Of a DNA stretch of 64,000 nucleotides, positions 12,286-23,052 are shown piece by piece. Positions within the stretch are counted from its first letter, which is position 1, and each line of letters starts with the position of its first letter. The notes beneath the pieces are model-generated. The model ran no database searches, was not told the origin of the DNA, and saw only the letters and a list, made by a program, of their open reading frames with translations. A program made the position numbers and the translations under genes. The stretch spans positions 927,284-991,283 of the forward strand of contig CAUYUJ010014604.1 of NCBI GenBank assembly GCA_963575745.1. Direction: 5' to 3'. Source of the stretch: Prorocentrum cordatum (lineage: Eukaryota > Sar > Dinophyceae > Prorocentrales > Prorocentraceae).

Positions 12286-13160
12286 CCTGGGGGGGCGACC
12301 CCTCCCCCGCCCCCAAACCAGACCTGATCCTCGGCCCCGGGGGCCTCCTGGATGCCCCTGCAGGAGGCCCCCCAGATTTTCCTGAGCTCCTGGAACTCCC
12401 CTGCGGTGCCTGGGCAATGGGGCCCAAAGCGGTCAGCAGGGCCGTCGAACGGCCCCCCGAGGGCCTCAAGAGGCGCGAGGCACCCAGCAGACGCCCGAAG
12501 ACAGCCCAAACAAGACTCCCAAGAGGCTTTCGAAACGCAGATCAACATTGATCTTCAATGGTTTTTGATCTGATTTTGGGAATGCTCTGTTCTTCGGCCT
12601 TCCGGGCGTCCGAGACCGCCCAGGAGACCCGGAATTCGCCCCACAACTATCTGAAAGGGTCCAGGTAGTCCAGGAGAGCCCCAAGACTGCACAACAGGGG
12701 CCCAAGACGGCCCCAAGAGAGCTCCATGTCAGGTCAAGATGGCCCCAAGACGCCCCCCGAAGTATTCCAAATCGTGGGAGACCGCGGTGAGCAGGATGGC
12801 CCGAGGAAGTCCCCAGAGGCCCCCAGAAGGTGCCCAGGAGGCTTCCAGAAGGCCCCAAGAAACCCTTCAAAACTTTCGTGAGGCTCCCAAAAGGCACTCC
12901 TAGGAGGAGCCTCCACAACAAGAGCTGAGGAGGATGGGGAAGAATTCGCAGGGTAGGGTGAGAAGTGGGAAGAGAAAGAGGAAACAGGAGGGAAGGATAA
13001 TGAATAGCATTATTCTAACGGCGATGCCGGAAAATGCAACAAGGCGTTATCGCAATGTGTATGTTGTACTTTCCTGTCCTTCCGACTGCATGCCAAACTT
13101 CAAGGACCAAGGTGCATGGCGCGAAGCGCCAATGCAGTCTTGTATGGGTGGGTGTATGTC
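12286..13160. repeat. Dispersed 0.87-kb repeat, copy 1
   Basis: Homologous along most of its length to 19731-20605. Both copies run from a GAGGCC-type array through GGGAAGAATTCGCAGGGTAG, a GCGATGCCGG/ACGATGCCAGG segment and a conserved tail containing TGGCGCGAAGCGCCA. Both pass directly into a TATG/GT microsatellite. Confidence 0.85.
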
Positions 13161-13399
13161 AGTCTGTCTCTGTCTGTCTGTCTGCCTGCTTGTATTTCTG
13201 TCTGTCTGTCTGTATGTATGTATGTGTGCATGCATTTATGTATGTATATATGTATGTCTGTGCATATTGATCAATGCGTGCATGCATGCATACGTGCATG
13301 TATGTCTGCATGCATGCATGCATACGTTTGTACGCATGTGTGCATGTAGGTAGGTATGTACGTATTACGTATACATGTATATATATGTATATATACATG

Positions 13400-13435
<36 letters not shown>

Positions 13436-13577
13436 TGTATGTATGTATGTATGTATGTATGTATGTATGTATGTATGTATGTATGTATGTATGTATGTAT
13501 GTATGTATGTATGTATGTATGTATGTATGTATGTATGTATGTATGTATGTATGTATGTATGTATGTATGTATGTATA
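13160..13577. repeat. (TATG)n microsatellite
   Basis: Degenerate TATG/TCTG/CATG units followed by an uninterrupted (TATG)n run (about 13406-13577). It yields the artefactual MYVC/HTYI ORFs. Confidence 0.97.
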
Positions 13578-14279
13578 TGTATTGAGTTGGGCCCCTGGGC
13601 GGTGCCTGTCATCTCCATGGGGGGTGGTCCGAAGCGTCCCGGAGGGCCCCTGGGACCGCCAGGAACAGTTCGAGACCGCCCAAGACGGCCCGCGAGCGCT
13701 CCAAGACGCGCATAGATAGCCTCAGGAATGGCCTGGAAGGCCCGAAGACGTTCCAAGAGAGCTCCATGAGGCCCCGAAGGCATCCCAAGAGGCCTCCCAA
13801 GAGAGCCCCGACAAGCCAAAATCGTTGATTTGTATAGTGTTTTTCAAGGTTTTTGGCTTTCTCGATTTTTCGGGGTTCCGACGCTCCAGGACCGTCCAAA
13901 AGTCTCCCAAAACCGTTCCAAAACGGCCGAATAAGCCCCCAAGACCGCCCCAAGACGGCCCAAAAGACCCCCCAAGTCGTCCCAAGACGGCCCAGGAGAG
14001 CCCCAAGATGGCCCAGGAGCCGCCCAAGCCGGTTCCAGGAGAGCCCCGACAGGGCTCCAAGACTGCCTGAGCGAACCCAGCGGTCCCCAAGAGGGCCCCG
14101 CGAGGCCCCAAGAGGCCCCAAAGAGGCCCCCAAGAGCCTCCCTGGAGGCCCCCAGAGGCCCCCAAGAGGCCCCAAAATTGCCCTGAGCGCGCCCCAAGAC
14201 GCCTCCAGGAGAGCCCAACAGGCCTCCGAGAGGCTCCCAAGAGGCCCACCGGAGGCCCTCAGAAGGTCGTCCCCGTCAT
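13578..14279. repeat. GAGGCCCCAAGAG-type array with 0.39-kb block, copy 1
   Basis: The part from about 13880 is homologous to 16808-17200 and 17977-18370 (shared order: CCGTCCAA, CCCAAAACCG, CAAGACGGCCCAGGAGAGCC, GACAGGGCT). It leads directly into the first macrosatellite hairpin. Confidence 0.8.
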
Positions 14280-15178
14280 GTTCCCGGAAGGTGGTCCGGG
14301 AACATGATTCCGCGCCTTGGAGGAGTATTCTGCGCTTTCCGAGGCGCCTTCCGAGGCGCCTTGGACGACGTACTACGTTTCTATAGATTGTCCTTCTCCT
14401 CTGTACACGGTCCTACATGTCTTACGTATGGGTCTATATATATACGCACAAACATATATATATACACATATGTGTATATATATATATATAATGTATAAAT
14501 ACACATATATATATATATACACCCCTCCCCCAAGCCCTCCCGAGTCGTGCCATTTCCTTCCACGTATTTCAAATTCTTCCCCATATATAGAGGCCCCCAA
14601 GAATGCCAACAATGGCCCTGAGCGCGCCCCAAGATGACTCCAGGAGAGCCCAACAGGCCTCCGAGAGGCCCCCAAGAGGCCCACTGGAGGCCCTCAGAAG
14701 GTCGTCCCCATCATGTTCCCGGAAGGCGGTCCGGGAACATGATTCCGCGCCTTGGAGGAGTATTCTGCGCTTTCCGAGGCGCCTTCCGAGGCGCCCTGGA
14801 CGTCGTACCTATGTTTATATAGATTGTCCTTCTCCTCTGTACACAGTCCTACATGTCTTACGTATGGGTCTATATTTATATTTATATATATAATGTATAT
14901 ATACAGGCCTCCGAGAGGCCCCCAAGAGGCCCAGCCCACCGGAGGCCCTCAGAAGGTCGTCCCCGTCATGTTCCCGGAAGGCGGTCCGGGAACATGATTC
15001 CGCGCCTTGGAGGAGTATTCTGCGTTTTCCGAGGCGCCTTCCGAGGCGCCTTGGACGACGCACTACGTTTCTATAGATTGTCCTTCTCCTGTGTTCACAA
15101 TCCTACATGTCTTACGTATGGGTCTACATATATATATATATATATATATATACACGCACAAACATATACACACTCATA

Positions 15179-15210
<32 letters not shown>

Positions 15211-15622
15211 CATATATATATATATATGTATATAATATATATATACCTCCCCCAAGCCCTCCCGAGTCGTGCCACTTCCTTCCACGTATTTCACATTCTT
15301 CCCCATATATAGAGGCCCCCAAGATGCCCAACAATGGCCCTGAGCGCGCCCCAAGACGCCTCCAGGAGAGCCCAACAGGCCTCCGAGAGGCCCCCAAGAG
15401 GCCCACTGGAGGCCCTCAGAAGGTCGTCCCCATCATGTTCCCGGAAGGCGGTCCGGGAACATGATTCCGCGCCTTGGAGGAGTATTCTGCGCTTTCCGAG
15501 GCGCCTTCCGAGGCGTCTTGGACGACGTACCTATGTTTATATAGTTTGTCCTTCTCCTCTGTACACGGTCCTACATGTCTTACGTATGGGTCTATATATA
15601 ATGTATACATATATACATATAC

Positions 15623-15657
<35 letters not shown>

Positions 15658-16591
15658 TGTATGTATGTATGTATGTATGTATGTATGTATGTATGTATGT
15701 ATGTATGTATGTACGTGTATTTGTATATATATGTATATATATATATACATATACACCCTTCCCCCAAGCCCTCCCGAGTCGTGCCACTTCCTTCCACGTA
15801 TTTCAAATTCTTCCCCATATATAGTGGCCCCCAAGATGCCCAACAATGGCCCTGAGCGCGCCCCAAGACGCCCCCAGTAGAGCCCAACAGGCCTCCGAGA
15901 GGCCCCCAAGAGGCCCACTGGAGGCCCACTGGAGGCCCTCAGAAGATCGTCCCCATCATGTTCCCGGAAGGCGGTCCGGGGACATGATTCCGCGCCTTGG
16001 AGGAGTATTCTGCGCTTTCCGAGGCGCCTTCCGAGGCGTCCTGGACGACGTACCTATGTTTATATAGATTGTCCTTCTCCCCTTTTTACACAGTCCTACA
16101 TGTCTTACGCATGGGTCTATATATAATGTATACATATATATGTATATGTATATGTATATGTATTTGTATGTATGTATGTATGTATGTATGTATGTATGTA
16201 TATATATATATATATATGTATGCATATATATACACACATATATATATATACCCCTCCCCCAAGACCTCCCGAGTCGTGCCACTTCCTTCCACGTATTTCA
16301 ATTTCTTCCCCATGTATAGAGGCCCCCAAGATGCCCAACAATGGCCCTGAGCGCGCCCCAAGACGCCTCTAGGAGAGCCCAACAGGCCTCCGAGAGGCCC
16401 CCAAGAGGCCCACTGGAGGCCCTCAGAAGGTCGTCCCCATCATGTTCCCGGAAGGCGGTCCGGGAACATGATTCCGCGCCTTGGAGGAGTATTCTGCGCT
16501 TTCCGAGGCGCCTTCCGAGGCGTCTTGGACGACGTACCTATGTTTATATAGTTTGTCCTTCTCCTGTGTACACAATCCTACATGTCTTACG

Positions 16592-16636
<45 letters not shown>

Positions 16637-16807
16637 ACATGTGTATATATACATATACCCCTCCCCCAAGCCCTCCCGAGTCGTGCCACTGCCTTCCACG
16701 TATTTCAATGTCTTCCGTAAATATATGTATACATATATATATATATATGTATACATATATATATATATATACATACATATATATGTGTGTATGTGTGTAT
16801 ATATATA

Positions 16808-17200
16808 GAGGCCGTCCAAGAGTATCCCAAAACCGCTCCAAGACTGCCGAAGAGGCCCCCAAGACCGCCCCAAGACGGCCCAAAAGACCCCCAAAATCGT
16901 CCCAAGACGGCCCAGGAGAGCCCCAAGATGGCCCAGGAGCCGCCCAAAACGGTTCCAGGAGAGCCCCGACAGGGCTTCAAGACTGCCTAAGCGAGCCCAG
17001 CGGGCCCCGAGAGGGCCCACTGAGGCCCCAAGAGGCCCCAAAGAGGCCCCCAAGAGCTTCCCTGGAGGCCCCCGAGAGGCCCCCAAGATGCCCAAAAATT
17101 GCCCTGAGCGCGCCCCAAGACGTTTCCAGGAGAGCCCCACAGGCCTCCGAGAGGCCCCCAAGAGGCCCACTGGAGGCCCTCAGGAGGTCGTCCCCATCAT
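16808..17200. repeat. 0.39-kb GAGGCC-type block, copy 2
   Basis: Homologous to 13880-14279 and 17977-18370. It lies within the macrosatellite between microsatellite and hairpin. Confidence 0.8.
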
Positions 17201-17544
17201 GTTCCCGGAAGGCGGTCCGGGGACATGATTCCGCGCCTTGGAGGAGTATTCTGCGCTTTCCGAGGCGCCTTCCGAGGCGCCTTGGACGACGTACGTGTGT
17301 TTCTATAGATTGTCTTTCTCCTGTGTGCACAATCCTACATGTCTTACGTATGCTTCCATGTATATGTGTGTTTTTTGTATATACATATGTGTGTATACAT
17401 ATATATATATATATATATATATATGTATACATATATATATATATACCCCTCCCCTAGCCCTCCCGAGTCGTGCCACTTCCTTCCACGTATGTTCATTTCT
17501 TCCGTAGATATATGTATTTATATACATATATATATGTATATATG

Positions 17545-17616
17545 CATGTATGTATGTATGTATGTATGTATGCATGCATGCATGCATGCATGCATGCATG
17601 CATGTATGTATGTATG

Positions 17617-17647
<31 letters not shown>

Positions 17648-17935
17648 TGTATGTATGTATGTATATGTATGTATGTATGTATGCATGCATGCATGCATGC
17701 ATGCATGTATGTATGTATGTATGTATGTATGTATGTATGTATGTATGTATGTATGTATGTATGTATGTATGTATGTATGTATGTATGTATGTATGTATGT
17801 ATGTATGTATGTATGTATGTATGTATGTATGTATGTATGTATGTATGTATGTATGTATGTATGTATGTATGTATGTATGTATGTATGTATGTGTGTATGT
17901 ATGTATGTATGTATATATGTGTGTATGTATATGTA
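17545..17935. repeat. (TATG)n/(CATG)n microsatellite
   Basis: About 390 bp of TATG with two CATG blocks. It occupies the same position in its macrosatellite unit as the shorter arrays at about 15629-15715 and 16165-16200. Confidence 0.97.
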
Positions 17936-17976
17936 TATAAATACATATATATATATATATATGTATGTATAGGCCC

Positions 17977-18370
17977 ATAGGCCGTCCAAGAGTCTCCCAA
18001 AACCGCTCCATGACGGCTGAAGAGGCCCCCAAGACCGCCCCAAGACGGCCCAAAGGACCCCCAAAATCTTCCCAAGACGGCCCAGGAGAGCCCCAAGATG
18101 GCCCAAGAGCCGCCCAAACCGGTTCCAGGAGAGCCCCGACAGGGCTTCAAGACTGCCTAAGCGAGCCCAGCGGGCCCCGAGAGGGCCCCGCGAGGCCCCA
18201 AGAGGCCCCAAGAGGCCCCAAAGAGCCTCCCTGGGAGGCCCCCGAGAGGCCCCCAAGATGCCCAAAAATTGCCCTGAGCGCGCCCCAAGACGTTTCCAGG
18301 AGAGCCCCACAGGCCTCCGAGAGGCCCCCAAGAGGCCCACTGGAGGCCCTCAGGAGGTCGTCCCCATCAT
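17977..18370. repeat. 0.39-kb GAGGCC-type block, copy 3
   Basis: Homologous to the blocks at 13880 and 16808. It is followed by the last, imperfect hairpin (GTTCCCAGA variant). Confidence 0.8.
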
Positions 18371-18394
18371 GTTCCCAGAAGGCGGTCCGGGAAC

Positions 18395-18754
18395 ATGATG
18401 AGGGTGGCGCTTCAGGGCCATCCATGACGTGACGCCCTTTCCAGTCACGAGCAGGAGGAGAAGGCGCAAGTAGTATAGCTCTCCAGCATTCGGCTTCACG
18501 TCCGCTGGCCCCGCGCGAGTGGTTGGGGTTGAGGGGCGCACAGCGTAACGGCGTGCTTGTGTACATCGACGTCGCGCGGAGGAGGAATCACTGAGAGCCA
18601 CTACAAGCCACTAGGTGCCACAAAGCAGGACCTGGATAGGAGAATATCTGATCACCGCAGAGTACACACAACATCCGACGAGCGGGCCTGCGACCCATAG
18701 CACACAAGCGTCATGGAGTCCGCCAATTGCCCGCCGACGGTGCCTCAAACGTGT
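18395..18754. other. Unique spacer without a gene
   Basis: Single-copy-looking sequence after the macrosatellite. No open frame with coding character. Confidence 0.5.
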
Positions 18755-18794
18755 ACTAGAACCTAGGCGCGCGTAGCGCGCGCGTGGTTCTAGT
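18755..18794. repeat. 40-bp hairpin with CG-alternating core
   Basis: ACTAGAACC at the left end is mirrored by GGTTCTAGT at the right end, around an alternating GCGCGCG core. Confidence 0.85.
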
Positions 18795-19315
18795 GTATAT
18801 ATATGCATACATGTATACATGCATGTATCCAGTCATGAATGTATGCATACATGTATGCATGTATGCAGTCATGCATGTATGTATGTATGTATGCATAGGC
18901 ATATATGTAGGTTTGTAGGTATGTATGCACACATGTATACATACATGCGTGTATATGGGTAGACATTCATGATTACATGCATGCGTGCAAGCATGCACGC
19001 ATGTAAATATATACATATGTATGCATGTATGTCGATATGTCCGTCTGTCTGCCCGTATGCAAGCATGCATGCATGTCTGTATACATGTATGTAGGTGTGT
19101 CGACATGCATGTATGCATGTATGCCTGTATGTATTTACGTACGCACGTATGTATGCATGCTGGTATATACGTATGCATGAATGTAAGTGTGTATGTTTGC
19201 ATGCATGTATGTGTCTATGTATGCATGCATGTATGTATGCATGCATGCATGTCTGCATGCTGTGTGTATATATATGATCGTAAGCAAGTGTGTGTGCATG
19301 CATGCATGCATGCAC
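18795..19315. repeat. Degenerate ATGC/ATGT tetranucleotide tract
   Basis: About 520 bp of interrupted GCATGTAT-type units. Confidence 0.95.
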
Positions 19316-19730
19316 GTTCCTTCTCCCCGCCCATGCTGGTGCCCCGCGGGACGCCCGTGCTGTACTGATCGGCTCCTCCTCCCCGCCGACCATGCCCAGC
19401 CGATATGTGCTGCCCCACATGCTCGCGCTGCGAACGCCGCGTGGGATGCTCCAGTGGCGGGCAGCTTCTTTTCCTGCCTGCCATCCGTGCCGGGATGGCT
19501 CTTCCTAGGATGACGCCTGCGGCGATCCAAAGCGATCCCGCTTGGGGGCCTGGCCGCGCGCGCCCGCTTCCGCGGCTTTCGACTTGCTCCGCCTCGTCGC
19601 TGCGCGCGAGGCCGGGACCACCAAACAGATGTGTGTGTGTATATATGGATATATACACATGTGTATATATATATATATATATACACATTCGTATATTCCT
19701 TTTCCTACATTTTTGTAGTCTGGGACCCTG

Positions 19731-20605
19731 CGACCCCCCCTAAACCGGGCCCTTCCGGATCCCTAGCCCCAGGGGCATTCTGGACGCCCTTGCAGACGGT
19801 CCCCTCTGCTCTCTGGGGCTCCTGAAGCTTCTGCTGGGACTGGGCAACGGGCCGAAATCGGTCAGTAGGGCGGCAGGACGGCCCCGCGAGAGGCCACAGA
19901 GGTCCCAGACACCCGCCAGATGCCCCGAGGCGACCGAAAGAAGACCCCCAAGAGGCATTCGAAATGCAAAAACATTGATTTCCGATGGCTTCTGTATGAT
20001 AATGGGGATGGTCAGTTCTTCGGTCTTTTGGGCGTCCGAGACCGCCCAGGAGGCCAGAGAATCGCCCCAAATTTGACCAAGATGGCTTCCAGGCAGTCCA
20101 AGAGGAGCCCCAAGATGGCCCAACAGGGCCCCAAGATGGCCCGAAGAGAGCCCCATGACGGCCCAAGATGGCCCCAAGACGCCTCCCGAATCATTCGAAA
20201 TCGTGGCCCGGTCGTCCCGGGAGACCGCGGTTGGCAGCAGGGTGGCCCTGGGAAGCCCCCAGAGGCCCCCAGAAGGAACCCAGGAGGCCTCCAGAAGGCC
20301 CCAACAAGCCCTTAAAAATATTCGTGAGGCTTACAAGAGGCTCTCCTGGGATGAACCTCTGCAAACAAGAATTCATAATGGGGAAGAATTCGCAGGGTAG
20401 GGCGAGCATGAGGAAGATGAAGAGGGAACATGAGGTAAGAATAACGAATATCAGGTTTACAACGACGATGCCAGGAAAAGGCAACAGCGAGTTATTGCTA
20501 CATATTATGTTCTACCATATTATGTTCTACCTTGTTGCCCTCCTGTCTGCATGCCAAACCTCAAGGACCAGAGTGCATGGCGCGAAGCGCCAATGCAGTC
20601 TTGTG
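19731..20605. repeat. Dispersed 0.87-kb repeat, copy 2
   Basis: Homologous to 12286-13160, including the GAATTCGCAGGGTAG segment and the terminal TGGCGCGAAGCGCCA hairpin (about 20579-20593). It is again followed immediately by a microsatellite. Confidence 0.85.
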
Positions 20606-20750
20606 TGTATGTATGTATGTATGTATGTATATATATTTATATATATATATACATATATATATATATAGATGTTGTCTGTGTGTGTGTATGTATGTGTGTG
20701 TGCGTGTGTGTGTATGTTTGTGTGTATGGGGGGGGGGGGTACGCGCGTTT
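20600..20750. repeat. TATG/TA/GT microsatellite and G-run
   Basis: Compound tract ending in a run of 11 G residues near 20729-20740. Confidence 0.93.
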
Positions 20751-21365
20751 TTTGGTCCAGGCGCGCCGCAGGTTGAGTGGTCAGACGAGGCTTGACGGTC
20801 CCAGGCCACTCGGCGAGGACGACCGCTCGCCGCCCCTCTCCTCGTTTCTCGTCCTCGCCTTCTCGCCGTCCTCCTGCTAGTTTCGGCGATGCTACCGCTC
20901 GCGTTCGCGCTGCTGGCGCTCGGAGAGTGCCGCTGGCGCCGACGCGACTTGCGGCTTGCATGTCGTTCCATGCTCTCCCAATATTTACGCCCTGCTGCAC
21001 GGCATGCCTGTGCTGGCTTCGCCTGTGCTCCCATTGAGTTGGGTGTTTTTGCACGGTCGCTCGCCTAGCGCAGCCACCCACCCGATTTTGACATTTTATG
21101 CTGCACGCGACTCGCCCTGAGTAGTTCTTCCATTTGCAACGCCAGGGAATTGATGCTAAACGTGCCCCGCCTTAGTTCTCGCTTTAGTTACGTCGCTGGG
21201 TTGTTCGAGGAAGTGGTGTATGTGTGTGTGAGAGAGTGTGGATGGTGTATCTCACATGTGCACAATATATGTGTAACATCTATGTATCTGTATGTACCAG
21301 TGTGTGTCTATATTCCCCGAGCAGTGCTTGCAAACAAGGGGGTCCTGGTTGTGTTTTAAACACCA
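20751..21365. other. No supportable gene
   Basis: GC-rich then mixed sequence. The open frames are short and overlap on both strands. Confidence 0.45.
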
Positions 21366-21605
21366 GGCCCTGAATGGCCGTCTGGCGGCTATGTTGTCGC
21401 CGTCGCCGCCCCGTCGCCGCCTCGTCGCCGCCCGTCGTCTGACCCTGAATGGCGGTCTGGCCGCTATGTTGTCGACGTCGCCGCCCGTCGTCTGGGCCTG
21501 TTTGTCGGTCTGGCGGCCATGCCGTCGCCGTAGACGCCTCGTCGCCGCCCGTCGTCTGGGCCTGATTGTCGGTCTGGCGTCTATGTTGTCGCCGTCGCCG
21601 CCCCG
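21366..21605. repeat. 53-75-bp tandem repeat, four units
   Basis: Units begin CCTGAATGGC or CCTGATTGTCGG, contain GTCTGGCGGCTATG and end CGCCCGTCGTCTG. The length differences come from GTCGCC triplets. Confidence 0.85.
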
Positions 21606-21812
21606 CCGCCGCGTAAATTGTACCGCGTCGATTGCACCACACATCCTGCACCACATAAATTGCACCATGCACCTCGTATATTGTGCAACATAGGTTGCAC
21701 CACATAAAGTGCACCACATCGATGGCGCCACATATATTGCACAGCATAGGGTGCACAACACTTGTTGTACCACACGTATTGCACAACGCATATTGCTCCA
21801 TATACATCTATA
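21606..21812. repeat. TTGCACCACATA-type short tandem repeat
   Basis: Thirteen or so degenerate units of 13-16 bp around TTGCACCACATAAA. Confidence 0.85.
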
Positions 21813-22072
21813 CTCGTACAGGCATAGGTGTTTGTGTATGTATATAACGCACCGTGTATATATATGTATATATATATGTTCACTGATATTGCCATAATCA
21901 CACTGTTTGGGGTCCACTCTGGCTCACACACACAGCCACTCACACACACACACACATATATATATGTATGCAAATACACACATATAGATTATATTTATAT
22001 GTATATATGCTAGGGGCCGCTCCTGTGATCTACCGTCGCTTTTGTTTTCCAACGTATGTCGTTGAGGTGTAC

Positions 22073-22265
22073 GAGGAGGGGAGGAGGAGGAAGAGGAGGA
22101 TAGCAAGGATAACGAGATACGAGCTACGAGGAGCAGGAACATAATAAGTGGAGGACGTGGAGGAAATGCAGGGGGAGAGTATACGAGCTGGAAGGATGAG
22201 GAGAAGAAGAAGGACTATGAGACAGAGGGGAAGGACGGACGATGAGGACATGCAGACGGAGAAGA
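22073..22265. repeat. Purine-rich GGA/GA tract
   Basis: Almost pure purine strand with GGAGGA and GAAGA units. Confidence 0.8.
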
Positions 22266-22421
22266 GGAGTAGCAGTTGATGTCTTGATATTCACCTAACA
22301 GCGAAGACTGATAGGTTTCTAATGGGGTCAAAAGAGAGCATCTGATGACTTCCCAGGGGGGTCTGGACGGGAGCCGGACAGGCGAGGGCCGGGCTCGTTT
22401 TTTAAAGCAAAAACAGTCACA

Positions 22422-22787
22422 CACTTCGTGCTTTTCGACGTCCCAGAATTCCATTCCCGGGCCACATTTTTGAATGCCCGGAGCCAACTGTAGGCCACTT
22501 CGTGCTCTTGGATTTCCCAGAACACCACTCCTGGGCCACATTTTAGATGCCCGGAGCCAATTGTAGGTCACTTCGTGCTCTTCGACTTCCCATAACTCCA
22601 TTCCCGGGCCACATTTTGGATGCCCGGAGCCAACTGTAGGCCACTTCGTGCTCTTGGATTTCCCAGAACACCATTCCCGGGCCACATTTTGAATGCCCGG
22701 AGCCAACTGTAGGCCACTTCGTGCTCTTCCACTTCCAAGAACTCCACTCCCGGGCCACATTTTGAATGCCCGGAGCCAACTGTCTGC
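22422..22787. repeat. 73-bp tandem repeat, five copies
   Basis: Units start CACTTCGTGCTCTT at 22422, 22496, 22569, 22642 and 22715 (first unit 74 bp, next three 73 bp, last slightly shorter). Each contains CCCGGGCCACATTTT and GCCCGGAGCCAACTGTAGG. Copies 2 and 4 share GGATTTCCCAGAACACCA while 3 and 5 resemble one another, suggesting a two-unit higher-order pattern. A solitary related copy is at about 37128-37172. Confidence 0.95.
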
Positions 22788-23052
22788 TTCCGATGTCGCC
22801 CAGAACCAAAACCACATCCAATTTTGGGATTTGCCTTTTTGGTGTTTGGCCCCGTTGGAGCATTGCGTTTGCGCGTTCGAAACTTATGAGATGAGAGGGA
22901 GCGATATCCTTCGTGCAAAGCGCGGCCCTTGGGCGGTGGATCTTCTGGCGGTCTTCTTCAGGGGTTCCTCGTGTGTCGAGCGCCCAACAGGGCGCAATCA
23001 TTATCAGTGTTGTGCTTTGCGATGCCACTTGTCCTCGCAAACGTGGCTAATA

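Larger units (their letters stand above)
14280..18394. repeat. Macrosatellite with one hairpin per unit
   Basis: Eight occurrences of a 24-nt hairpin (GTTCCCGGA, six-base loop, TCCGGGAAC) start at about 14280, 14715, 14970, 15437, 15960, 16444, 17201 and 18371. Between them lie a conserved block (GAGGAGTATTCTGCG, GGCGCCTTCCGAGGCG, TACATGTCTTACGTATGG), a TA/TATG microsatellite of variable length, a CCCTCCCGAGTCGTGCCA block and a GAGGCC-type array. Spacing between hairpins is 255-1170 bp and is driven mainly by the microsatellite and by inserted 0.39-kb blocks. Confidence 0.9.

Noticed and set aside
13271-18340. Long ORFs rich in MYVC, HTYI or YIYI, up to 345 aa
   Set aside because: They are translations of TATG and TA microsatellites and of the GAGGCC-type array; no coding signature remains outside the repeats.
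20728-20742. G-quadruplex as a functional element at G-runs
   Set aside because: Single uninterrupted G-runs next to microsatellites are more likely slippage products; no supporting context.
22422-22787. CRISPR-like array
   Set aside because: Units are contiguous 73-bp repeats without unique spacers, in a eukaryotic genome.
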